NCBI GenBank assembly: GCA_025612375.1
Contig: JAAXKN010000022.1
Location: 7,502-71,501, forward strand
Length of the DNA: 64,000 nt
From: Ignavibacteria bacterium
GTDB lineage: Bacteria; Bacteroidota; Ignavibacteria; Ignavibacteriales; SURF-24
Direction of reading: 5' to 3'
Shown here: piece by piece, positions 1 to 7,646 of the stretch
How positions within the stretch are numbered: the first letter of the stretch is position 1
Layout of the letters: each line of letters starts with the position of its first letter
Program-made: the position numbers and the translations under genes
The notes under the pieces: model-generated
Told to the model about the DNA's origin: nothing
The model's database searches: none
Seen by the model: only the letters and a program-made list of their open reading frames with translations

Positions 1-2
1 CC

Positions 3-911
3 CCCCTGGATGACTTCGACGGGCTTACTCCTAACCAGATGGAACAGATCCTCTACCGCCCTTTTGAGAATAATACTGTCATCAAATTCGCTAAGAAGGC
101 TATACCCGGCATCGTTGCCGAATCCCCACTTTTCCTGATCGCCTGGGACCTGCTTTCCACTCTCTCCGAAAAGAACGGCGTTAAGCTCTCTTCTAAGGGA
201 TATATGCCTTTTAAACTTGTTAAATCCATCTATGATAAGGGCTACCTGACGGATGACTTAATTGAGGACGGCGATATCGAATTCCGCTCTGAATATGACT
301 GGCTGCTGCTCTTTGTTGTAAGACACCTTCTTCTGATTACGGAACTGGCCGAGATTAAGAATAATACACTCCTGCTTACTAAACACGGCGCGGACCTTTT
401 TGAGCATAAAGCGGATTATACAATCTATATGGAACTCCTTAAGGCTTTCTGCCTCGGCCTCGGATGGGCCAGCACCGACTATTATCCATCGGAGGAAATT
501 GGCCAGGTGGGCTTTATGTTTATGCTCTACCTCCTTAAAAAGTACGGCGGCACTCCGCGCAATCCCGCTTTTTATGAGGAGAAGTACTTCCGCGCCTTCC
601 CTATGCTCACTGTGGAAGAGGATGACGATGAGGATGATGACGAGGATGATGACGATAAGATGGAGTATTCTGACCATGAGGAGGACGTGGACGAAGAGGA
701 GGATGAGTTTGAGGCGGAGTACGTTCCGGATCCCGAGGAGGAAAGAATGGACTGCCTTGAGGTCAGGTTTTTTGAAAGGTTCTGCCTGTGGTTCGGCCTG
801 GCCAATCTTGATATGGATTTGAAACTGCCGGGCGGGGAACCCGGTTTTGAAATGTTTGAAAACATTGGCACGGTTAAAAGAAGTAATCTGTTTGAGAGGA
901 TAATTGTCTGA
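3..911 (+). CDS. Hypothetical protein with acidic insert (5'-truncated by window edge)
   Basis: The frame is open from base 3, so the first ATG at 39 is probably internal; the residues before it (ending LTPNQ) read naturally into MEQIL. The visible part is about 302 residues. Two compact hydrophobic-rich halves are separated by a stretch of roughly 45 residues made almost entirely of Asp and Glu (about bases 612-760), after which the chain resumes with an aromatic, folded-looking C-terminus ending in RIIV. No signal peptide or membrane segment is seen in the visible part. I do not recognise the family. Reverse-strand ORFs over the acidic tract are Ser-rich shadows. The N-terminus lies outside the window, so the true length is unknown. 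Confidence 0.75.
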   Translation, partial: PLDDFDGLTPNQMEQILYRPFENNTVIKFAKKAIPGIVAESPLFLIAWDLLSTLSEKNGVKLSSKGYMPFKLVKSIYDKGYLTDDLIEDGDIEFRSEYDWLLLFVVRHLLLITELAEIKNNTLLLTKHGADLFEHKADYTIYMELLKAFCLGLGWASTDYYPSEEIGQVGFMFMLYLLKKYGGTPRNPAFYEEKYFRAFPMLTVEEDDDEDDDEDDDDKMEYSDHEEDVDEEEDEFEAEYVPDPEEERMDCLEVRFFERFCLWFGLANLDMDLKLPGGEPGFEMFENIGTVKRSNLFERIIV

Positions 912-950
912 GAGTGGCATACCGATGCAATGAGGCATGCCTTCGGCATG

Positions 951-982
951 AGTGTTGTCAGGAAGTGGTTCCTGACAACACT
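951..982. repeat. Perfect 14-bp inverted repeat (REP-like hairpin)
   Basis: Arms AGTGTTGTCAGGAA (951-964) and its exact complement (969-982) enclose a GTGG loop. A partial further copy of the right arm follows at once (GTGGTTCCTGCCAAC, about 987-1001). There is no T-run on either side, so it reads as a repeat rather than a simple terminator. It lies between two convergent genes. Confidence 0.75.
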
Positions 983-1011
983 GACAGTGGTTCCTGCCAA
1001 CGCTGAAAGAA

Positions 1012-1031
1012 GGGCGCGCCGCCGCGCGCCC
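1012..1031. repeat. GC-rich palindrome at 3' end of the GH3 gene
   Basis: GGGCGCG (1012-1018) pairs with CGCGCCC (1025-1031). It sits just downstream of the GH3 stop codon. With the 951-982 hairpin it fills the convergent gap and could act as a transcript 3' end, but no T-tract supports an intrinsic terminator. Confidence 0.5.
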
Positions 1032-1038
1032 CTACAGG

Positions 1039-3438
1039 TTAATGTTTAATTGTGAAGCTTCCGTTTAATCTTATGTCCTCCGAGGAGCTGCCTAGCATTA
1101 CGCTGAATCTGCCGGGCTCTACGGTGCGCTTCATATCGCGGTCCAGTATGCTCAGGTCACCGGGCTTTAATGTAAATTCCACAAGCCTCTTTTCCCCGGG
1201 CAGAAGATGTATCCTCTTAAATCCGCGCAGGTTCTTTACGTACGTTGTTACACTGCTTACTTCGGCGTTAATGTAAAGCTGCGGCACTTCATCGCCCGCA
1301 AGTTTGCCCGTGTTCTCTATTTCAAATGTTACTTTTATTTCACCGTCCGCACTCTGCTCTTCCGGACTTACTTTCAGATTGCTGTACTTAAATGTTGTGT
1401 AGCTCAGTCCGTGCCCGAAGGGATACAAGACTCCCTGTATGCCCGTGGGATCGCTTATGTCCGATGCGGGCTTGAACGGGAAATCCATTGGCAGCTGTCC
1501 TACTGTTTTTGGGAATGTAATGGGGAGCTTTCCGCCGGGATTGTAATCGCCGAAGATTATATCGGCCACGGCCGATCCGCCGAACTTGCCCGGGAACCAG
1601 GTTTCAATTATGGCGGGCACGTACTTATCCACCCAGTTAATTGAAAGCGGCCTTCCGTTCATAAGAACCGCAATTACAGGCGTGCCGGTCTCATAAATGG
1701 CTTTTACAAGATCCAGCTGGTAGCCCGGAAGGTCGAGGCTCGTTCTTGAATGGAACTCCCCTGTAAGCTTCTCATCCTCGCCAAGGACAACAATTGCCGC
1801 GTCAACGCCTTTGGCCATCTCCACGGCTTTATCTATTTCTTCCTTGTCCTTGCCCTTTAATTCGCGCGGCATTATTTCGCTTTCGGGCCAGGCGCTATCC
1901 ACCACGGCGCAGCCCCTGGTGTATTTTATTTCCACATCGGGAAGCTTTTCCCTCAGGCCTTCAAGCACGGTTACAACGTCAACTCTGCTGGGACCGTAGC
2001 GGCAGATATTCGGCTTTTCAGCATCGGCGTTGGGGCCTGCTACAAGAATTGATTTTATATTTTTCTTTAACGGGAGTGTGCCGTTTGCGTTTTTAAGGAG
2101 CACCATCGATTTGTATGAGGCTTCCTTCGCGACTTTCAGGTGCTCTTCCGATGATACTATTTTATCGGCAAGGGATGGATTTTCGACGTAGGGGTGATCG
2201 AAGAGTCCGAGCCAGAACTTTACCCTCAGTACGTCGCTTACTCTTTTATCCAGCGTGCTTATGGGTATTGTGCCTTCCTGGACCAGTTCGCGCAAAGGCA
2301 GTATGAAATCTTCCGGGAGCGTAAAGTCGGTTCTTACATTAAGTCCCGCCTCTACCGACTGCCTGACTGCGTCCTTGGCGTCCTTAGCCACGTGGTGCTT
2401 GTTGAAGATGTACTCCACCGCCCTGCTGTCGGATACCACATAGCCTTTGAAGCCCCATTCATCCCTCAGTTTCTTTGTAAGGAATTCGCTGCTGCCTGTA
2501 ACGGGAATTCCGTTATAATCGTTGTACGAGCTCATTGTGCCCATTGCATGGCCCTCGGTAAATGCGGCTTTGAATGGGGCGAGGTAGATTTCCTCAACTT
2601 CACGCGGGGTTACGTGGGGATCGGTCCTGGATGCGCCGTCGCGTCCCCCTTTGGGTACGCTGTAGACCGCGAAGTGTTTGGGAGTTGAGACAACGCCCTC
2701 CTCTTGAAGCGCCTTTACCTGGGAGATTCCGATGCGCGAGACCAGGTAGGGGTCCTCGCCGTAAGTTTCCACCGTGCGGCCCCAGCGGGGATCGCGCGCA
2801 AGGTCGAGTATGGGTGAATATATGTTTGTATAGCCTAGTATGCGGGCTTCACGGCCCGTGATATGGCCTATTTTTGAGACCAGGTCAACGTCCCATGAGC
2901 TTCCGGTTGCTATATCGGCGGGGAAAAGGGTTCCTCCCTGGTGGCAGACGCCGCGTATGCCCTCGTTAGTAAAATCGACCGGTATGCCCAGGCGCGTTTG
3001 TTCTATAAAGAATTTCTGGACGGTATTAATTGCCGAGGCGTGTTTGGATGGCGGCCAGGAGTATTGCGTATCGGCGTTTTTGCCCTCGTGGCGGCCGTCG
3101 TAGCCGTTAAGATGTTCGTCAATGTTTGCAATGCCGTCTTTCCAGATGCTACTAAGCCAGCTTTCGTTCGGGAGCTCGTCCTTAAGCACGCGGCCGAAGC
3201 CGTAGAGTGTTGCGGTCTGGCAGGTTTTTTCCTCAAGCGTCATGCGGCCTATGAGGTCCTTTACCCTTTCCTCAATATCAAGTTTGGAGTTTTCATAAGG
3301 GTCCATCACGCCGTTTTTATTCAGGTCTATCCAGTCAGTGTGGTAGATATTTAATTTTTCAGGCCGGCTGCCCTGTGCCTGCACGAGGCAGGTAAGGGAT
3401 AATAAGGTAACAATCTGCAGGAAGGAGATTTTTTTCAT
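1039..3438 (-). CDS. Glycoside hydrolase family 3 beta-glucosidase
   Basis: An exported exo-acting GH3 enzyme of 799 residues, the usual length of the BglX-like three-domain form. A signal peptide (MKKISFLQIV... ending LVQAQ) is followed by a DLNKNGVMDPYEN stretch. The (beta/alpha)8 domain comes next, with the KHF motif near residue 254 and the nucleophile Asp in GYVVSDS near residue 337. An alpha/beta sandwich follows (about 430-650, with LKNANGTLPL and GEDEKLTGEFHSR). The last ~100 residues are a fibronectin-III-like domain. The reaction is hydrolysis of terminal beta-linked glucose or related sugars, probably in the periplasm, since no T9SS tail is present. The ATG at 3438 is preceded by GGAAA. 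Beta-xylosidase activity is an alternative within the family. Confidence 0.93.
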   Translation of the reverse strand: MKKISFLQIVTLLSLTCLVQAQGSRPEKLNIYHTDWIDLNKNGVMDPYENSKLDIEERVKDLIGRMTLEEKTCQTATLYGFGRVLKDELPNESWLSSIWKDGIANIDEHLNGYDGRHEGKNADTQYSWPPSKHASAINTVQKFFIEQTRLGIPVDFTNEGIRGVCHQGGTLFPADIATGSSWDVDLVSKIGHITGREARILGYTNIYSPILDLARDPRWGRTVETYGEDPYLVSRIGISQVKALQEEGVVSTPKHFAVYSVPKGGRDGASRTDPHVTPREVEEIYLAPFKAAFTEGHAMGTMSSYNDYNGIPVTGSSEFLTKKLRDEWGFKGYVVSDSRAVEYIFNKHHVAKDAKDAVRQSVEAGLNVRTDFTLPEDFILPLRELVQEGTIPISTLDKRVSDVLRVKFWLGLFDHPYVENPSLADKIVSSEEHLKVAKEASYKSMVLLKNANGTLPLKKNIKSILVAGPNADAEKPNICRYGPSRVDVVTVLEGLREKLPDVEIKYTRGCAVVDSAWPESEIMPRELKGKDKEEIDKAVEMAKGVDAAIVVLGEDEKLTGEFHSRTSLDLPGYQLDLVKAIYETGTPVIAVLMNGRPLSINWVDKYVPAIIETWFPGKFGGSAVADIIFGDYNPGGKLPITFPKTVGQLPMDFPFKPASDISDPTGIQGVLYPFGHGLSYTTFKYSNLKVSPEEQSADGEIKVTFEIENTGKLAGDEVPQLYINAEVSSVTTYVKNLRGFKRIHLLPGEKRLVEFTLKPGDLSILDRDMKRTVEPGRFSVMLGSSSEDIRLNGSFTIKH

Positions 3439-3549
3439 GATGTTTCCGGTTAAATAATTTCATGGAAATTTTTGCTGGGGTAAGATAGAAAAACGAGATG
3501 CAAATGTCCAACGGTGTATGTGCGGATTGGGTACGGGATTCTAATATAT

Positions 3550-3853
3550 GACTAGCCCGTACCTTTAGGTACGGGGAACGGATATTCACCATTTCCCTCT
3601 CTGGGCTTTAGCCCCCGATTATCCGTCCGGTTAACAGGAAAAAAATAAATGGGCTTTAGCCACAGATATTATGAATTGCCACGGACTTCAGGCCGTGGTC
3701 GGGGGCGATTCTCTCTCCCCCCCGGGGCTTTAGCCCCCGATTATCCGTCCCCCCGGGGCTTTAGCCCCCGATTATCCGTCCGGGATTGTGGCCTAAAGGC
3801 CGGGGGGGGGGGGTTGGATTATCGGCCCCCGTACCTAAAGGTACGGGCTAGTC
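3550..3853. repeat. Composite hairpin element with perfect 27-bp terminal inverted repeats
   Basis: Bases 3550-3576 (starting GACTAGCCCGTACC) are the exact reverse complement of 3827-3853. Each end is itself a hairpin around an ACCTTTAGGT core. Between them lie further hairpins built on the same CTTTAG/CTAAAG core, with different stems at 3603-3614 and 3790-3802. There are also two tandem direct copies of a ~30-bp unit (GGGGCTTTAGCCCCCG plus ATTATCCGTCC, 3723-3781). No ORF of note lies inside. The arrangement resembles a MITE or REP cluster. Confidence 0.85.
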
Positions 3854-3866
3854 AAAAAAATGAGAA

Positions 3867-3884
3867 AGCCCTCCAAGGAGGGCT
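3867..3884 (-). terminator. Probable terminator of the GH92 gene
   Basis: AGCCCTCC-AA-GGAGGGCT forms an 8-bp stem 20 bp past the GH92 stop. Read on the minus strand it is followed by TTTCTCATTTTTTT, an interrupted T-tract. The same hairpin with the same flanks occurs at 6443-6460, so it may belong to the repeat element rather than to the gene. Confidence 0.55.
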
Positions 3885-3904
3885 CAAAAAGGCTGAACGC
3901 TGGA

Positions 3905-6184
3905 TCATTCCGAGAACGAATACGGCATATCGCCCTTCGCCGTTCCCCTGCTTTTGTTGGGTTTACTGCTCATGCGGAATTCAAGGCTGCCGCCTTGTAT
4001 CAGGTCCTGGTGCGTCAGGAAATTTTTGGTGTAGTCTTTGCCGTTAAGTGATGCTTTATCGATATAGATGTTCTCATGCGAATTGTCACTGGCTTCAATG
4101 GTAAAGGTTTTTCCGTTTTCGAGGTGGAGCACGGCTTTGCTGAATAAGGGGGATCCGAATACGTACTCCCCTGCCGCGGGGCATACGGAGTACATGCCCA
4201 AGGCTGAAAGTACATACCACGCGCTTGTCTGACCGTTATCCTCGTCGCCGCAGAGGCCGTCGGGCTCGGGAGTGTAAAGTACGTCCATTGCCTCACGCGC
4301 GTGCGCCTGAGCCTTCCAGGGCTCGCCCGCGTAGTTGTAAAGGTATATTGCGTGCTGAACGGGCTGGTTGCCGTGAGCGTACTGACCCATGCCCGCAATT
4401 ACCATTTCCGTAATCTCGTGTATCTGCACTCCGTAATATGAATAGTCGAACGTGGGGGCTGAGGTAAATAAAGAGTCGAGCTTTGCCGTAAATTTCTCCC
4501 TTCCGCCCATGAGGTTCATCAGTCCCGCGGGGTCATGAAATACGGCCCATGTGTAATGCCAGGCGCATCCTTCAGTAAAGGCGTCGCCCCATTTGTCGGG
4601 CCTGAAGGGGCTCTGGAATGTGCCGCTGCTGTTTCTTCCGCGCATGAAGCCAGTGGACTTGTCAAAGACGTTTTTGTAGTTCATGGAGCGTCTGGCAAAG
4701 CGGTCTGTTTCATCTTTGGGGCGGCCGAGCGCCTGTGCGAGCTTCCATATTGCAAAGTCGTCGTAGCTGTATTCAAGCGTGCGGGCGGCGTTTTCATTGA
4801 TTTTGACGTCGTAAGGCACGTAGCCAAGCGAATTGTAATACTTTACGCCGCGGCGGCCTACGGATTCAAGCGGGCCTTCATTTTCGGAGTTCTTCAGTAT
4901 GGCTTCATAAAGTTTATTTATGTCGTATCCCCTTATGCCGTTAAGGTATGTGCCTGCAATAACGGAAGCCGAGTTGGAGCCTATCATGCAGTCGCGGTGG
5001 CCGGGGCTTGCCCATTCGGGTAGCCATCCGCTTTCGTTGTAGGTATTTACAAGTCCCTCCATAATATGGCTGCATAGTCCGGGCTGCATTATTGTTAGTA
5101 GCGGGAAAGCCGCGCGGAAGGTGTCCCAGAAGCCGTTATCTGTAAACATGTAGCCCGGATGAACCACACCGTCGTAGGGGCTGTAGTGGACAACTTTATT
5201 ATCCTTATCCATTTCATAAAGTCCCCTTGGAAAAAGCATGGTTCTGTAGAGCGCAGTGTAGAAGGTTTTCATCTGGCTTTCGGTGCCGCCTTCAATTTCA
5301 ATTCTGGACAAGCCGTCATTCCACACTTTTTCAGCTTTAGTCATGGTTTCGGTAAATGAATCGTTTCCTATTTCCCTTTTCAGGTTCAGCTCCGCCTGAT
5401 CAAAGCTTATAAAAGATGAAGCGGTACGGATGTGGACTGTTTCATTTTCATTAGTTTTGAATTTTACCGCGGCCATTACGTGATCTGCTGTTTCTTCTGT
5501 TCTGCCGGGGAATATTCCCTTTTCGCTCCATGTACAGACTGAATCTATTTCCTTATCAAAATAAACGACGAAGTAGTTATGAAAGTTTTCCGGGACGCCG
5601 CCTTTGTTGTTGCGGCAGTAGCCTATTAGTTTTTTTTCTTTTGGAATGACCTTTATATATGAGCCTTTGTTGAAGGCATCTATAAGTAGGTAGGAGTTAT
5701 CCGTCTTGGGATACTTTACCCGGAACTGCGCTGCGCGTTCGGTGGGGGTTATTTCAACCGAGACGTTATAGTCGCCCAGGTATACCTGATAGTAGTAAGG
5801 CTTTGCAATTTCCCTTTTATGGCTGAACCAGGAGGCGCGTTCGTCCTCAGGAAATTTAAGCGTGCCGGTAATGGGCATAATAGAGAAGCTGCCGTAGTCG
5901 CCAATCCACGGTGAGGGCTGGTGGGTCTGGCGGAAGCCTTTAATTTTATATTCATCGTATGTATACATCCAGCCGCTGCCCATTTTGCCCGTCTGTGGCG
6001 ACCAGAAGTTCATAGCCCAGGGAAGAGCAATGGCAGGGTAAGTGTTGCCGTTGGAGAGTTTATAATCCGAGTCCGTGCCGACGAGCGGGTTAACCAGGCC
6101 AGCCGGGTTAATTTTTTTTGCGCCCTTATCTCCGGCGGAGACAATTGCAGTAAGCAGTAAAACAGTCATCAGGATTCTTTTCAT
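3905..6184 (-). CDS. Glycoside hydrolase family 92 alpha-mannosidase (first copy)
   Basis: A calcium-dependent inverting exo-alpha-mannosidase (GH92, typically alpha-1,2) of about 759 residues. I place the start at the ATG at 6184, preceded by GGGAG six bases upstream and followed by the signal peptide MKRILMTVLLLTAIVSA; the longer ORF to 6250 adds an unlikely leader. The N-terminal beta-sandwich (starting VNPLVGTDSDYKLSNGNTYP) is followed by the (alpha/alpha)6 catalytic domain. Family hallmarks include DNGFWDTFRAAFPL, the GWLPEWASPG region, GCAWHYTWAVFHDP, HGNQPVQHAIYLYNYAG and GLCGDEDNGQTSAWY, the last supplying acidic catalytic and calcium ligands. It has no T9SS tail, so it is probably periplasmic. 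The gene is flanked on both sides by hairpin elements. Confidence 0.94.
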   Translation of the reverse strand: MKRILMTVLLLTAIVSAGDKGAKKINPAGLVNPLVGTDSDYKLSNGNTYPAIALPWAMNFWSPQTGKMGSGWMYTYDEYKIKGFRQTHQPSPWIGDYGSFSIMPITGTLKFPEDERASWFSHKREIAKPYYYQVYLGDYNVSVEITPTERAAQFRVKYPKTDNSYLLIDAFNKGSYIKVIPKEKKLIGYCRNNKGGVPENFHNYFVVYFDKEIDSVCTWSEKGIFPGRTEETADHVMAAVKFKTNENETVHIRTASSFISFDQAELNLKREIGNDSFTETMTKAEKVWNDGLSRIEIEGGTESQMKTFYTALYRTMLFPRGLYEMDKDNKVVHYSPYDGVVHPGYMFTDNGFWDTFRAAFPLLTIMQPGLCSHIMEGLVNTYNESGWLPEWASPGHRDCMIGSNSASVIAGTYLNGIRGYDINKLYEAILKNSENEGPLESVGRRGVKYYNSLGYVPYDVKINENAARTLEYSYDDFAIWKLAQALGRPKDETDRFARRSMNYKNVFDKSTGFMRGRNSSGTFQSPFRPDKWGDAFTEGCAWHYTWAVFHDPAGLMNLMGGREKFTAKLDSLFTSAPTFDYSYYGVQIHEITEMVIAGMGQYAHGNQPVQHAIYLYNYAGEPWKAQAHAREAMDVLYTPEPDGLCGDEDNGQTSAWYVLSALGMYSVCPAAGEYVFGSPLFSKAVLHLENGKTFTIEASDNSHENIYIDKASLNGKDYTKNFLTHQDLIQGGSLEFRMSSKPNKSRGTAKGDMPYSFSE

Positions 6185-6259
6185 AATACTCCCGGTATGT
6201 GTGAAAATAGTTTTACAAATGTAATGAAATTTGCGGGAATTTGTGTGCATGGGTTTTAT

Positions 6260-6429
6260 GAATAGCCCTGACCTTTAGGTCGGGGTGGATCAATACGCAC
6301 CCACACCCTCGGGCTTTAGCCCCCGATCATTCGGGGAAAATCCCGCATTGCGATGGGAAATCTGGGGCTAAAGCCCATTTGGGGAGAGGGGGAATTTCCG
6401 GTTCCACGAGCTAAAGCTCGTGGCTATTC
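6260..6429. repeat. Second composite hairpin element (GAATAGCC ends)
   Basis: Ends GAATAGCC (6260-6267) and GGCTATTC (6422-6429) are inverted. Each leads into a hairpin with a CTTTAG/CTAAAG core: GACCTTTAGGTC near 6270, GAGCTAAAGCTC near 6409. Two more CTTTAG/CTAAAG hairpins lie inside (near 6311 and 6363). It has the same plan as 3550-3853, but the stem sequences differ while the core is kept. Confidence 0.8.
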
Positions 6430-6442
6430 AAAAAAATAAGAA

Positions 6443-6460
6443 AGCCCTCCGAGGAGGGCT
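6443..6460. terminator. Hairpin copy matching the GH92 terminator
   Basis: AGCCCTCC-GA-GGAGGGCT with flanking A-runs, almost identical to 3867-3884. No minus-strand gene ends here, so it is better viewed as part of the repeat element that can also act as a terminator. Confidence 0.4.
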
Positions 6461-6568
6461 CAAAAACCTCGAATCCTGCGCTTCGGGAACCTCGAACTTT
6501 GATCTATTATTCTTATATTTGGATCATTAATCCGGAATATTTTTCAAATTAAATACAGGAATTATTAA

Positions 6569-7561
6569 ATGACTTACCTGCCATCTGCCTCCAGATATGA
6601 GGGCATGACGTATAAAAGATGCGGCAAGAGCGGCCTTAAGCTTCCTCTTATATCGCTGGGACTCTGGATGAATTTCGGCGGCGTGAATATCTATGAAAAC
6701 AGCCGCAGTATGCTATTCAGGGCTTTCGACCTTGGAATTACACATTTCGACCTGGCAAATAACTACGGACCTCCCTACGGCAGCGCCGAGGAAACTTTCG
6801 GCAGCGTTATGGAACGCGACCTCAGGCCTTACCGCGATGAGCTTGTAATATCGACCAAAGCGGGCTACGATATGTGGCCGGGTCCATACGGCAACTGGGG
6901 ATCGAGGAAGTACATCATTTCAAGCCTCGACCAGAGCCTGAAGAGAATGAAGCTGGATTATGTGGATATTTTCTACCACCACAGGCCCGATCCCGAGACT
7001 CCCGTTGAGGAATCCATGATGGCGCTGGACCAGATAGTCCGTTCAGGCAAGGCTCTTTATGCGGGCATTTCAAATTACAGTGCCGAGCAGACAAAAAAGG
7101 CGGTTGAGATTATGAAGGAGCTCAAGACGCCATTTATTATCCACCAGGCAAAGTATAACATGTTCAACCGCTGGATTGAGGACGGACTGTTGGATGTGCT
7201 GGATAAAAACGGCATGGGATGCATTGTGTTCTCCCCGCTGGCGCAGGGACTCCTTACAGATAAGTACCTCAAAGGCATACCCGAAGGCTCACGCGCGTCA
7301 AAAAGCTACAGCTCGCTTAAGGACCAGATTACAGACGACAAGGTTAGAAAGCTGAACGACCTGAACAATATGGCAAAAGAGCGCAACCAGACTCTGGCGC
7401 AGATGGCGCTTGCATGGACTATGAGGCTTCCGGGTGTAACTTCAACGCTAATAGGCGCAAGCCGTGTTGAGCACATAAACGACGCCATCGCCCTCCTTAA
7501 GAACACCTCGTTCAGCGAAGAGGAGATTAAGAGGATAGATTCTATTTTGTACAGCCTCTGA
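6569..7561 (+). CDS. gpr: Aldo/keto reductase, L-glyceraldehyde 3-phosphate/methylglyoxal reductase type
   Basis: A cytosolic NADPH-dependent aldo/keto reductase of 330 residues, close along its whole length to E. coli YghZ/Gpr as I remember it. Shared stretches include RCGKSGLKLP, GITHFDLANNYGPP, STKAGYDMWPGPYG, SLDQSLKRM and FSPLAQGLLTDKYL. The catalytic tetrad is visible: Asp and Tyr in FDLANNYG, Lys in STKAG, His in FYHHRPD. The C-terminal TSTLIGASRVEH segment is the cofactor phosphate-binding part. The family detoxifies methylglyoxal and reduces short aldehydes. It is a single gene on the plus strand between two minus-strand blocks, with its own terminator. Exact substrate cannot be read from sequence. 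Confidence 0.92.
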   Translation: MTYLPSASRYEGMTYKRCGKSGLKLPLISLGLWMNFGGVNIYENSRSMLFRAFDLGITHFDLANNYGPPYGSAEETFGSVMERDLRPYRDELVISTKAGYDMWPGPYGNWGSRKYIISSLDQSLKRMKLDYVDIFYHHRPDPETPVEESMMALDQIVRSGKALYAGISNYSAEQTKKAVEIMKELKTPFIIHQAKYNMFNRWIEDGLLDVLDKNGMGCIVFSPLAQGLLTDKYLKGIPEGSRASKSYSSLKDQITDDKVRKLNDLNNMAKERNQTLAQMALAWTMRLPGVTSTLIGASRVEHINDAIALLKNTSFSEEEIKRIDSILYSL

Positions 7562-7594
7562 TTTTTTGGGGGAATGTCTATGCACCCCAAAAAA

Positions 7595-7620
7595 AAGCCG
7601 GTCCCGCAAGGAACCGGCTT
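7595..7620. terminator. Bidirectional terminator between convergent genes
   Basis: AAGCCGGT...ACCGGCTT stem with a short inner loop. It is followed by TTCTTGTTT on the plus strand and by a T-run (TTTTTTGGGG) on the minus strand. It serves the reductase gene and the long beta-helix gene, whose stop lies at 7647. Confidence 0.85.
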
Positions 7621-7646
7621 TTCTTGTTTCAGGATTTAGAGGAGTC

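Noticed and set aside
258-1000. Minus-strand ORFs over the acidic tract of the first gene
   Set aside because: Ser-rich and Ile/Val-rich translations are the antisense of Asp/Glu codons; no ribosome site, and the plus-strand frame is clearly coding.
3723-3781. Possible CRISPR because of direct repeats
   Set aside because: Only two or three copies, no unique spacers, units are self-complementary hairpins, no cas genes nearby.
6185-6250. Longer N-terminus for the first GH92
   Set aside because: The leader would precede a complete signal peptide; the ATG at 6184 has its own GGGAG site.
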